NCBI RefSeq assembly: GCF_003999975.1
Contig: NZ_RJAC01000011.1
Span: 186,001 to 250,000, forward strand
Source of the DNA: Actinoplanes solisilvae
GTDB taxonomy: Bacteria > Actinomycetota > Actinomycetes > Mycobacteriales > Micromonosporaceae
DNA length: 64,000 bases
Direction of reading: 5' to 3'
Every line of letters starts with the position of its first letter. Position 1 is the first letter of the stretch. The notes below the pieces were generated by a model, which was not told the origin of the DNA, searched no databases, and saw only the letters and a program-made list of their open reading frames with translations. A program made the position numbers and the translations under genes. This document shows, piece after piece, positions 33,567-43,300 of this stretch.

Positions 33567-34616
33567 TCAGGCGGCGGGGGCGTCGACGGGCTGATCGCGG
33601 CGGGACGGGGCCTTGGCGGTGGAGTCGCGGACCACGAGTTCGGGGCGGAACAGGTATTCCGAGTGGGGGGCGCCGTGACCGTTGATCTCGTCCATCAGGG
33701 AGCGGACGGCGGCGACGGCCATGGCCGTGACGGGCTGGCGCAGTGTGGTCAGCGGCGGGTCGGTGAAGGCGATCAGCGGGGAGTCGTCGAAGCCGATGAC
33801 CGAGACGTCGTGGGGGACCGAGAGACCCCGGCGGCGGGCCGCGCGGATCGCGCCCAGCGCCATCAGGTCGGATCCGCAGACCAGGCCGGTCGCGCCCATG
33901 GCCAGCAGCCGGTCGGCGGCCACCTCGCCACCCTCGACGCCGAACAGGGTCAGTGACACGTAGTCGTCGACGGCGTTGTCGGCGATGTCCAGTTCGCGCT
34001 GCATGGCCTGGCGGTAGCCGGCCAGTTTGCGCTGGGTGCCGATGAAGCGGTGCGGGCCCGAGATCATGCCGATGCGCCGGTGGCCCAGGGCGACCAGGTG
34101 GGTGACGGCGAGGTCGCCGGCCAGGCGTTCGTCGCAGGAGACGAACGGGGCCTCGATGCCCTCGGCGTAGCCGTTCATCAGCACGATCGGCAGGGGACGG
34201 TCGAGCAGGCGCTGGTAGCGGGCGTGGTCGGCGGTGGTGTCGGCGGACAGGCCGGAGACGAAGATGATGCCGGAGACCTGGCGGTCGAGCAGCATTTCGA
34301 CGTATTCGTCCTCGGTGACGCCGCCGGGCGACTGGGTGCAGAGGACCGGCGTGTAGCCCTGTTGGGCCAACGTGGACTCGACCACCTGGGCGAACGCCGG
34401 GAAGATCGGGTTGTCCAACTCGGGGACGACCAGGCCGACCAGGCCGGCGCTGCGTTTGCGCAGCCGCTCGGGCCGTTCGTAGCCGAGGACGTCGAGCGCG
34501 GTGAGCACCGCCTGGCGGGTCTCCGCGGAGACGCCGGGGCGGTCGTTGATGACACGCGAGACCGTCGCCTCACTGACCTGGGCCTGACGGGCGATGTCGG
34601 CCATCCGTGCACGCAT
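33567..34616 (-). CDS. malR: LacI-family repressor of maltose genes (MalR-like)
   Basis: A 349-residue LacI/GalR regulator. The N-terminal helix-turn-helix ADIARQAQVSEATVSRVINDRPGVSAETRQAV and hinge are followed by a periplasmic-binding-like effector domain (GLVVPELDNPIFPAFAQVVE to VIGFDDSPLIAFTDPPLTTLRQP). It is divergent from malE, as malR is in streptomycetes; the effector is presumably a maltodextrin. ATG 34616 is chosen over the in-frame start at 34670, with 34604 also possible. Confidence 0.85.
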   Translation of the reverse strand: MRARMADIARQAQVSEATVSRVINDRPGVSAETRQAVLTALDVLGYERPERLRKRSAGLVGLVVPELDNPIFPAFAQVVESTLAQQGYTPVLCTQSPGGVTEDEYVEMLLDRQVSGIIFVSGLSADTTADHARYQRLLDRPLPIVLMNGYAEGIEAPFVSCDERLAGDLAVTHLVALGHRRIGMISGPHRFIGTQRKLAGYRQAMQRELDIADNAVDDYVSLTLFGVEGGEVAADRLLAMGATGLVCGSDLMALGAIRAARRRGLSVPHDVSVIGFDDSPLIAFTDPPLTTLRQPVTAMAVAAVRSLMDEINGHGAPHSEYLFRPELVVRDSTAKAPSRRDQPVDAPAA

Positions 34617-34640
34617 GCCGCCAACTCTAGTGGTGCCGTG

Positions 34641-34687
34641 TTGCGGGCGAGTTCCTGCAAGCTCTTCCATTCACTGCAACCACTTGC
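34641..34687. promoter_or_regulatory. Candidate MalR operator region (GCAA/TTGC dyads)
   Basis: The 241-base malR-malE gap contains TTGC (34641-34644) ... CTGCAAGC (34656-34663) and a tight dyad GCAA-CCAC-TTGC (34676-34687). Further TGCAA repeats are at about 34764-34781 (TATGCAAAAGCGATGCAAC). Actinobacterial MalR operators are built from TTGCA-type halves. Exact operator limits are inferred. Confidence 0.45.
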
Positions 34688-34857
34688 TAACGTCCGTGCC
34701 ACACCAAAGACGTTCGTCGATCCCGGATCGGCCCGCTGCACGCTGCTCATATTCGCGTGCGGCTATGCAAAAGCGATGCAACCGCGAAACCGTCCCACCC
34801 GCAAGCCCTTCGATCCCGGCGTGCAGGTGATGAAAGAACATGACAGGAGACGTACAC

Positions 34858-36075
34858 ATGCGCATCCGTGCCGTGGGGATCACCGCCGCCCTCATAGCCG
34901 CGATAGCCGTTGCGGGCTGCGGCAGCGACGACAAGAGCCCGACCGTCACCGAGTCGGCGGCGCAAGCGCAGGGCGAACTCGTCATCTGGGCCGACGACAA
35001 GCGAGCCGCCGCCCTCAAGCCGTTCGCCGACAAGTTCGGCAGCGAGAACGGCGTCACCGTCAAGGTGCAGGCGATCAGCAAGGACCAGCAGACCACCTTC
35101 GTCACCGCGTCCCAGCAGGGCAGCGGCCCCGACGTGATGGTCGGCGCGCACGACTGGATCGGCAACCTCGTGCAGAACGGCGCGGTCGACCCCGTGCAGT
35201 TGTCGGCCGAACAGACCAGCGGCCTCAACCCCAACGCGCTCAAGGCGGTCACCTTCAACGGGCAGACCTACGGAGTCCCGTACGCGATGGAGAATGTGGC
35301 TCTGATCCGCAACACCGAGCTGGCCCCGGAGGCGCCCGCGACCATCGAAGCGCTGGTAACCGCGAAGAAACCGCTCTGCCTCCAGATCGGACAGAACGGC
35401 GACGCGTACCACCTCTACCCGCTCTACTCCAGCGCGGGCGGTTACCTCTTCGGCACGACGGGCAGCGGTGACTACGACCCCAAGGACCTCGGTGTCGGCA
35501 AGCCCTCCTCGGTGCAGGCGTTCCAGAAGATCGCGAAGCTCGGCGAGAAGGGCGACGGGCTCCTCAAGCGGTCGATCACGCCGGAGAACTCGATCGCCAC
35601 GTTCACCTCGAAGAAGTGCGCGTACCTGGTCTCCGGCCCGTGGGCGATCACCGACGTCAAGAAGGCGGGCATCAAGTACGACATCAGCCCCGTCCCCGGT
35701 TTCCAAGGTGGACAGCCGGCCCGGCCGTTCCTCGGGGTGCAGACGTTCTATGTCGCGTCGAAGGGCAAGAACAAGGCGCTCGCGCAAGAGTTCGTCACCA
35801 ACTATGTGACGACGCCGGAGCTGGCGGTCGCGCTCTATGAGGCCGAGCCCCGGCCGCCGGCCCTGACCGCGGCGTTCGACCAGGTGAAGGGCACCGACCC
35901 GGACCTCGAGAAGTTCATCGCGGCGGGCCGGGACGGGGTGCCGCTGCCGGCGATCCCCGAGATGGCCGCGATCTGGGACCCGTTCGGCAAGGCCGAGGCC
36001 GCGGTGGTCGGTGGCGCCGACCCGGCCAAGACGATCACGGCGGCCGGCAAGACGATCTCGGCGCAGATCAAGTAG
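34858..36075 (+). CDS. malE: Maltose/maltodextrin ABC transporter substrate-binding lipoprotein
   Basis: A 405-residue exported solute-binding protein. The signal peptide RIRAVGITAALIAAIAVAGC ends in a lipobox with Cys21, so the protein is lipid-anchored. The body matches extracellular family 1 binding proteins (LVIWADDKRAAALKPFADKFG, GVPYAMENVALIRN, YLVSGPWAITDVKKAG). ATG 34858 is chosen for the AGGAG site about seven bases upstream; the in-frame ATG at 34840 overlaps that site. Directly followed by malF. Confidence 0.9.
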   Translation: MRIRAVGITAALIAAIAVAGCGSDDKSPTVTESAAQAQGELVIWADDKRAAALKPFADKFGSENGVTVKVQAISKDQQTTFVTASQQGSGPDVMVGAHDWIGNLVQNGAVDPVQLSAEQTSGLNPNALKAVTFNGQTYGVPYAMENVALIRNTELAPEAPATIEALVTAKKPLCLQIGQNGDAYHLYPLYSSAGGYLFGTTGSGDYDPKDLGVGKPSSVQAFQKIAKLGEKGDGLLKRSITPENSIATFTSKKCAYLVSGPWAITDVKKAGIKYDISPVPGFQGGQPARPFLGVQTFYVASKGKNKALAQEFVTNYVTTPELAVALYEAEPRPPALTAAFDQVKGTDPDLEKFIAAGRDGVPLPAIPEMAAIWDPFGKAEAAVVGGADPAKTITAAGKTISAQIK

Positions 36076-37662
36076 ATGACGGCAACGAAGGAAGGCGGGC
36101 CTGCCGTGCGGGCCCGCCCCGCCGACGAGAAACCGAGGAGCAGCGCCGGTCTCCTGGCGAAAACGGTGTTGCTCGGGCTCACGGTGGCGATCGCCGTCTG
36201 GGCCGCCTTCCCGCTGATCGAGAACGAGGCGTGGACCGGCCTGGTGATCCTGCTGGCCACCACGGGCGGGTTGCTCTACCTGTACCTGACGCCGCGTCAC
36301 ATTCCGCTGAAGTACCTGGCGCCGGGCACGATTTTGCTGATCCTGTTCCAGGTGTTCCCGGTGCTCTACACGGCGAGCACGGCCTTCACGAACTTCGGCG
36401 ACGGCCACCGGGGCAGCAAGCAGGAGGCCGTCGTGGCCATCCAGACCGCGTCGGTCACCCAGGTGCCGGGTTCCCGCCAGTACGTTCTGACGGTCGCGAC
36501 CACAGGTGATCCGACCACCGGCTCACTGGTCTTCCTGATCACCGATCCGGCCACCCGCCAGGTCTTCGTGGGTGACGCTAACGGCCTGCGCCCGATCGCC
36601 GACGCGACGGTCGGCAGCACCGGGCGGGTCACGGCGGCCGACGGCTACACGCTGCTCAACGCCGGTCAGGCCAGTGCCCGCAGCGCCGAGATCACCGCCC
36701 TCGCCGTGCCCACACCGGGCGGCGCGATCCGCTCGTCGGGGCTGTCCAGGGCGTACGAGGGCAGGGCCGGTCGCGTCTACGAGGCGAGCTGCGACTGCGT
36801 CCGCGACACGACGACCGGGCAGACGTGGACGGCCGACGAGGACGCGGGGGCGTTCGTGGCGGCCGACGGCGACCGGCTGGCCCAGGGATGGAAGGTCGGC
36901 GTCGGGTTCGGCAACTTCACGAGGGTGCTGACCGACCCGGCGATCGGCGGGCCCTTCCTGCGTACGCTGGTCTGGAACTTCGCTTTTGCGATCGCGTCAA
37001 CGGGTGGCACGTTCGCGCTCGGGCTGCTGCTGGCGGTCGCGCTGAACTCGCCGCGGGTACGTGGCCGCGTCGCCTACCGCATCCTGCTCGTGTTGCCGTA
37101 CGCGATGCCGTCCTTCGCCATGTTGCTGGTCTGGCGGGACATGTTCAACACCGACTTCGGGCTGATCAACAACCTTTTCGGTACGGACGTCGACTGGTTC
37201 GGGGGTGCGGCGTCGGCCCGGCTCGCGGTGATCCTCGTACAGCTCTGGCTCGGCTATCCGTACATGTTCCTGGTCGCGACCGGCGCGTTGACGGCCATTC
37301 CGCGCGAGCTGGCCGAGGCGTCGCGCATCGACGGCGCGAGCGCGTGGGGCGGCTTCCGCCGGATCACGTTGCCGCTGCTGATGGTCGCGCTGACCCCTTT
37401 GCTGATCTCGTCGTTCGCGTTCAACTTCAACAACTTCAACGCGATCTACCTGACCACCGAGGGCGCGCCGTTCCCAGCCGACAACCCGGCCAACGGGGCG
37501 ACCGACCTGCTGATCACCTACACCTACCGGATCGCTTTCGGCGGTGGGGGAGCGCAGTACGGCTACGCGGCCGCCATCTCCATCTTCATTTTCCTGATTG
37601 TCGCTGTCGTCTCCGCGGCCAGCTTCCGTCGCACGCGCCATCTCGAGGAGGTCAACGCGTGA
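36076..37662 (+). CDS. malF: Maltose ABC transporter permease MalF
   Basis: A 528-residue permease with about eight hydrophobic helices. Three near the N-terminus are followed by a large extracytoplasmic P2-type loop (about residues 110-270), then the six-helix core with EAA loop ELAEASRIDGASAWGGFRRITLPLL that docks on the ATPase. The start abuts the malE stop with no gap. The trailing GTG of malG overlaps its stop. No ATPase gene is in this operon. Confidence 0.9.
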   Translation: MTATKEGGPAVRARPADEKPRSSAGLLAKTVLLGLTVAIAVWAAFPLIENEAWTGLVILLATTGGLLYLYLTPRHIPLKYLAPGTILLILFQVFPVLYTASTAFTNFGDGHRGSKQEAVVAIQTASVTQVPGSRQYVLTVATTGDPTTGSLVFLITDPATRQVFVGDANGLRPIADATVGSTGRVTAADGYTLLNAGQASARSAEITALAVPTPGGAIRSSGLSRAYEGRAGRVYEASCDCVRDTTTGQTWTADEDAGAFVAADGDRLAQGWKVGVGFGNFTRVLTDPAIGGPFLRTLVWNFAFAIASTGGTFALGLLLAVALNSPRVRGRVAYRILLVLPYAMPSFAMLLVWRDMFNTDFGLINNLFGTDVDWFGGAASARLAVILVQLWLGYPYMFLVATGALTAIPRELAEASRIDGASAWGGFRRITLPLLMVALTPLLISSFAFNFNNFNAIYLTTEGAPFPADNPANGATDLLITYTYRIAFGGGGAQYGYAAAISIFIFLIVAVVSAASFRRTRHLEEVNA

Positions 37663-38561
37663 CCGACCGCACCGCAGCGAGCGCAGCAGGGCGTAGAGCG
37701 GCCAGGAGGGCACGCGACAGGAGGCTCGGCATGAGGGAATGGTGGCGGCACGGGGTCGCGGTGCTGATGCTTCTGTTCGCGCTGCTGCCGATCGTCTTCG
37801 TCGTGTCGGCGGCGCTCAACCCGCTCGGCACGCTCTCGTCGAGTGAGCTGGTTCCGACGGGCGCCTCGCTCGGCAACTTCGTGCGGCTGTTCGGCGAAAC
37901 CCGCTTCGGGAGCTGGTTCGTCAACTCGGTCGTGATCGCCGCGGTGTCGTCGGCAGCCTCGGTCTTCATCTCCGCCCTGGCCGCGTACGCGTTCAGCCGT
38001 CGACGGTTCCGCGGCCGCCGCGTGGGACTGCTCAGCGTGCTGCTCATCCAGATGTTCCCGCAGTTCCTGGCGATCGTCGCGATCTTCCTGATCTTCTCGA
38101 CGGTCACCGACCTGTGGCCCGAGATCGGTTTCAACACGTGGTGGGGACTGATCCTGCTCTATCTCGGAGGCGCGCTCGGCGTCAACACTTGGCTGATGAA
38201 GGGCTTCTTCGACACCGTGCCCCGCGAGCTCGACGAGTCGGCCACGATGGACGGCGCCACCCACGCGCAGGTGTTCTTCCGCATCCTGCTGCCGTTGGTC
38301 GCGCCGATCCTCGCGGTCACCGCGCTGCTCGCGTTCATCGGCACGATCAACGAGTTCCTCATCGCCAACGTGTTCCTCACCGACGCCGGCTCCAAGACGC
38401 TGCCGGTCGGTCTTTACGGTCTGGTCGCCGGCGAACGGAACGCCAACTTCGGCATGTTCTGCGCCGGAACTCTGCTCACCGCGATCCCGACGGTGCTCGT
38501 CTTCCAACTTCTGTCGCGCTATATCACCGACGGACTGACCGCCGGGGCGGTGAAGGGATGA
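37659..38561 (+). CDS. malG: Maltose ABC transporter permease MalG
   Basis: A 300-residue permease with six helices and the EAA loop ELDESATMDGATHAQVFFRILLPL. GTG 37659 overlaps the malF stop and has GAGGAGG upstream at 37645-37651. The N-terminus is Arg/Ala-rich. Its stop overlaps the ATG of the downstream glucosidase. The ATP-binding subunit is expected to be a shared MsiK-type protein encoded elsewhere, as in streptomycetes. Confidence 0.9.
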   Translation: MTDRTAASAAGRRAARRARDRRLGMREWWRHGVAVLMLLFALLPIVFVVSAALNPLGTLSSSELVPTGASLGNFVRLFGETRFGSWFVNSVVIAAVSSAASVFISALAAYAFSRRRFRGRRVGLLSVLLIQMFPQFLAIVAIFLIFSTVTDLWPEIGFNTWWGLILLYLGGALGVNTWLMKGFFDTVPRELDESATMDGATHAQVFFRILLPLVAPILAVTALLAFIGTINEFLIANVFLTDAGSKTLPVGLYGLVAGERNANFGMFCAGTLLTAIPTVLVFQLLSRYITDGLTAGAVKG

Positions 38562-40327
38562 GGCCGCACCACGACGGCAGCGAGCTTTACGTCAGCGATC
38601 CGGCACCAACCCTCGGACATACGGTGACAGTCTTCGTAAGGGTGCCGCGCGGCACCGGCGTGTCCCGCGTGCATCTGCGCTGGGTGCGCGACGGCGAGCC
38701 GGTTTTCACGTCGGCGGTCGTCGACCGGCGCGGACCGGGCGGGGACACGTGGTGGCGGGCCGAGCTGCCGGCCCACAACCCGGTCACCCGCTACCGGTTC
38801 CTACTCGGCACGACGACCGGGGTGCGCTGGCTGACCGCGTGGGGCCTGACCGCGTACGACGTCCCGGACGTCACCGATTTCCGGCTGGTGACCGAGCCGG
38901 GCCCGCCGTCGTGGGCCCGCGACGCGGTGATCTATCAGATCTTCCCCGACCGGTACGGCCGTTCCAGCGCCGCCGACCTGCGGGAAACCCCGGACTGGGC
39001 GCTGAGGGCCCGCTGGGACGACCCGGTGGTGCCCGGCCCCGACGCCACGCGTGTGCTTTACGGCGGTGACCTCGACGGGATCGCCCGCCGGCTCGACCAC
39101 GTGACCGCGCTCGGCGCCGACACCATTTATCTGACCCCGTTCTTCCCGGCCCGGTCGAACCACCGGTACGACGCGGCCGGCTTCGACCGGGTCGACCCGC
39201 TGCTCGGCGGCGACCGGGCCCTCGAGCGGCTGGCGGGGGCGGCCCGCGAGCGGGGCGTACGGCTGATCGGTGACCTGACCACCAACCACACCGGCGACGC
39301 GCATCCGTGGTTCGCGTCGCGCCCCGACTTCTACTACCGGAATGCCGACGGCAGTTTCGTCTCCTGGCTCGACGTGCCGACCCTGCCGAAGCTGAACTGG
39401 GCGAGCGACGACCTGCGGCGCGAGTTCCAGGGCATCGTGCGGCGGTGGCTCGCCGAACCGTACGACCTGTCCGGCTGGCGGATCGATGTGGCCAACATGA
39501 CCGCCCGGTTCGGCGCCGACGACTGGAACCACGAGGTCGCCGCCCTGCTGCGGCAGGCCGTGCGCGACGCCCGGCCCGACGGGCTGCTGATCGCCGAGCA
39601 CAATCACGACGCCACCGACGATCTCGACCGCGACGGCTGGCACGGCACGATGAACTACGCCGGCTTCACCCGTCCCGTGTGGTGCTGGCTGCGCGCCGAG
39701 ACCGTGCCGTTCGACGGCTTCCTCGGCCAGCCGGAAGACCTGCCGCTGCTCGGCGCGGATTCCCTCGTGGCCACCATGAACGCGTTCGCCGCGCAGATGT
39801 CCTGGCGATCATGGGAGTCTTCGTGGTCGTTGCTCGGCTCGCACGACACCGCCCGAATCCGTACGGTCGTCGGCGACGCGGACCGCCAGCACGCCGCGGC
39901 CGGGCTGCTGTTCACCCTGCCCGGCACGCCGATGGTGTTCGCCGGCGACGAGCTGGGGCTGACCGGTGGCGGCAACGAGTCGGCCCGCGCGCCGATGCCG
40001 TGGGACCAGCCCTGGGACACCGCGACCCTTCAGCGTTACCGCGACCTGATCGCGTTGCGGCGGTCGTCGCCCGCGCTGCGCCGGGGCGGGCTGCGCTGGG
40101 TGCACGCCGACGCCGACACCTTGGTCTACCTGCGCGAGAGCGTCGACCAGGGCGTACTCGTTCACGTCCGCCGATCGGCCGGGCAGCCGACGCGGCTCAC
40201 CGGTCTGGCTCCCGACACCACCCTGGAGAACCTTTACGGCGGCGCCGAGCCGCTGCACATTGGATCTGATGGTTCCACCGTCATCGATGGCTACGGCCCG
40301 GCCGTGCAGGTCTGGGCACTTCCATAG
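38558..40327 (+). CDS. GH13 alpha-glucosidase/neopullulanase (maltodextrin-degrading)
   Basis: A 589-residue cytoplasmic glycoside hydrolase family 13 enzyme. The N-terminal beta domain (residues about 1-115, YVSDPAPTLGHTVTVFVRVP) is of the maltogenic-amylase/cyclomaltodextrinase type. The barrel follows with DAVIYQIFPDRYGRS, nucleophile Asp310 (GWRIDVANM), acid/base Glu347 (LLIAEHNHD) and Asp430 (LGSHDTAR). No signal peptide. It overlaps malG by four bases and would hydrolyse imported maltodextrins. Exact specificity is not readable. Confidence 0.88.
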   Translation: MRPHHDGSELYVSDPAPTLGHTVTVFVRVPRGTGVSRVHLRWVRDGEPVFTSAVVDRRGPGGDTWWRAELPAHNPVTRYRFLLGTTTGVRWLTAWGLTAYDVPDVTDFRLVTEPGPPSWARDAVIYQIFPDRYGRSSAADLRETPDWALRARWDDPVVPGPDATRVLYGGDLDGIARRLDHVTALGADTIYLTPFFPARSNHRYDAAGFDRVDPLLGGDRALERLAGAARERGVRLIGDLTTNHTGDAHPWFASRPDFYYRNADGSFVSWLDVPTLPKLNWASDDLRREFQGIVRRWLAEPYDLSGWRIDVANMTARFGADDWNHEVAALLRQAVRDARPDGLLIAEHNHDATDDLDRDGWHGTMNYAGFTRPVWCWLRAETVPFDGFLGQPEDLPLLGADSLVATMNAFAAQMSWRSWESSWSLLGSHDTARIRTVVGDADRQHAAAGLLFTLPGTPMVFAGDELGLTGGGNESARAPMPWDQPWDTATLQRYRDLIALRRSSPALRRGGLRWVHADADTLVYLRESVDQGVLVHVRRSAGQPTRLTGLAPDTTLENLYGGAEPLHIGSDGSTVIDGYGPAVQVWALP

Positions 40328-40338
40328 AGGGAGACATT

Positions 40339-43300
40339 GTGGTCTCAAGAAGGCTGCTCGCCGCGGCCGTGGCACTCACCTTCCCGTTCCTGAACGCGGT
40401 GCCCGCTCAAGCGGCACCGTCCGCTCCGAGCGACGCCGTCATCGCCCAGTGGGGCACGGACGAACCCGCTTCCAACGAGCAGTTCTATTTCGTGCTGCCG
40501 GACCGCTTCGCCAACGGCAACAGGGCGAACGACAAGGGTGGCCCGACCGGGGACCGCCTGAAGACCGGGCTCGACCCGGCCGACAAGGGCTTCTATCACG
40601 GCGGCGACCTGGCCGGGCTCATCGACAAGCTCGACTACATCCAGGGCCTGGGCACCACCGCGATCTGGCTCGCGCCGGTCTTCAAGAACCGGCCCGTGCA
40701 GGGCAGCGGCAACGACATCTCGGCCGGTTACCACGGCTACTGGATCACCGACTTCACCCAGGTCGACCCGCACTTCGGCACCAACGACGAGCTGAAGAGG
40801 CTCGTGCGCCTGGCCCACCAGCGCGGCCTGAAGGTCTACCTCGACATCATCACCAACCACACCGCGGACGTCATCAAGTACGCGGAAAACGAATACGACT
40901 ACATCGACAAAGCCACCAGCCCGTACGAGGACGCGAAGGGCCGCCCGTTCGACGACCGTGACTACGCGGCCGGCGACAACGGTTTCCCGAAGGTGTCCAC
41001 GGCCTCATTCCCGTACACCCCGGTCTTTCCCTCTGCCGCCGACGCGAAAGTGAAGGTTCCGAGCTGGCTGAACGACCCGTTGATGTATCACAACCGGGGC
41101 GATTCGACCTTCGTCGGGGAGAACAGCGAGTACGGGGACTTCTTCGGGCTCGACGACCTGTGGACCGAGCGGCCCGAGGTCGTCCGCGGAATGACCGACA
41201 TCTACGCCTATTGGATTCGCGCCGCGGGCATCGACGGCTACCGGCTCGACACCGTCAAGCACGTCAACCTCGACTTCTGGCCGCGATTCAGCGCGGGTAT
41301 CGACAAGGCGGCGGCCGGGCGCGACTTCTTCATGTTCGGCGAGGTCTACAGCGCTGACCAGGAAGTTCAGTCCACTTACGTACGCCGGGGCGGGTTGCCC
41401 GCGACCCTGGACTTCTCGTTCCAGGAGGCGGCGAAGGGCTTCGTGGCCGGGAACGGCTCGGCCAAGGCGCTGGCCGATCTGTATGCCAAAGACGATCTCT
41501 ACACGGCGCGGGACACGAACGCGGGACGACTGCCGACGTTCCTCGGCAACCACGACATGGGCCGGATCGGCTCGTTCATCCAGGCCGCCGGCGGGCCGGA
41601 CGCGCTCCGGCGTGATCAGCTCGCGCACGAGCTGATGTTCCTGACCCGCGGGCAACCGGTCGTCTACTCCGGCGACGAGCAGGGATTCACCGGGCCGGGC
41701 GGCGACAAGGACGCGCGGCAGGACCTCTTCGCCACAAAGACCGCCGACTATCTCGACGACGATCTGCTCGGCACGGACCGCACGCACGCGGTGGACAACT
41801 ACAACACCGCCCACCCCATTTACCGTACGATCGCCGAGCTCGGCGCTCTGCGAAAGACGCATTCGGCTTTGCGGGGCGGAGTGCAGGTCACGCGGGCCGC
41901 GGCTGACGGGCCAGGGGTCTTCGCGGCGTCCCGGATCGACCCCGCAAAGCGTGTCGAATATGTCATCGCCGCCAACAGCGCGAACACCGCGCAGACGGTC
42001 ACCATCGACACCTGGTCGCCCGGGGTCACCTTCCGCGGCATCTACGGTGGTGGCGCGGCGCGGAACGCGGGCGACAAGCTCACCATCGTTGTTCCACCGC
42101 TGTCGGCTGTCGCCTTCAAGGCCGACAAATCGATCCCGGGTTCGACCGCCGCTCCGACCGTGAAGTTCACCTCGCCCACATCGGCGGTGGCGACGCGCGC
42201 TCACCTGGTCGCTCAGACCACGGGTGATCCCCTCGCGACGGTCACCTTTGCCGCGCAGGTCGGCGACGGGCCGTGGAAGCTCGTCGGCACCGGGCCCTCG
42301 GCCTATCACGACCTGAACGGGCTGGCCGGGGGCACGACCGTGCGTTACAAGGCGGTCGTGCGCGACAGCCGGGGGCGGCTCGCCTCCACGTCGACGACCA
42401 TCAAGGTCGGGACGCCGGTGACGACGACCAGCCCGGACTATGCCGTTGTGCACTATCAGCGGCCGGCCGGAGGGTACGACGACTACGGCCTTTACGTGTT
42501 CGGCGACGTCGACGCGTCGATGACGACCACGTGGCCGGCGGGGCAGCCGTTCGTGGGGGAGGACGAGTACGGCCGGTTCGCGTACGTGAAACTCGCCCCT
42601 GACGCCAAGAACGTCGGCTTCATCGTGGTCAGCAAGGACGGGGTGAAGGACGTCGACGCGGATCGGTTCTTCGACCCGTCACAGAGCGGCGAGATCTGGC
42701 TCAAGCAGGGCGACGCGACCATCACGACGACGCCACCGGCGGTTTCGCAGGATCCGAACAAGGCGGTCATTCACTATCGGCGCGCCGACGGCGACTATTC
42801 GGGCTGGGGGATGCACGTCTGGGACGGCGCCGCGAACCCGACCGACTGGGCGTCGCCGCTGCCACCGGCTCGTACCGACAGCTTCGGTGCCGTCTTCGAG
42901 GTGCCGCTCGCGGCCGGGGCCACCGCGCTGAACTACATCATCCACAAGGGAGATACCAAGGACCTGCCGGACGACCAGCGGCTCGTCTTCGCCGAGGGCG
43001 GGCGCGAGATCTGGCTGCTCGGCGGGGTCTCGCCCCGGCTCGCGCCGGTGATCAAGAAGGCGGGCCCGGGCGGCGTGGCCGACCTGACGAAGTCGTCGGC
43101 GGTGTGGCTCGACCGGGGCACGATCGCCTGGCAGCCGGGCGGGGAGACCGACGGCAAGGTCTACGACCTGGTCTGGGCGCCCGGTGGCATCGGGATCACG
43201 GACGGCGAGCTGTCCGGCGCTTACTCGTCGGCCCGGCTCTCGGCGGGCACACTCACCGACGCGCAGCGGACGCGGTTCCCGCACCTGTGGCAGTACGACG

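Noticed and set aside
34839..34845. CATGACA just before malE as a further member of the exopolysaccharide half-site set
   Set aside because: Single copy overlapping the ribosome site; no dyad or cluster, so chance is more likely.
39307..40269. + frame of 320 codons inside the GH13 glucosidase
   Set aside because: Arg-rich shadow of the glucosidase frame, which carries the catalytic residues.
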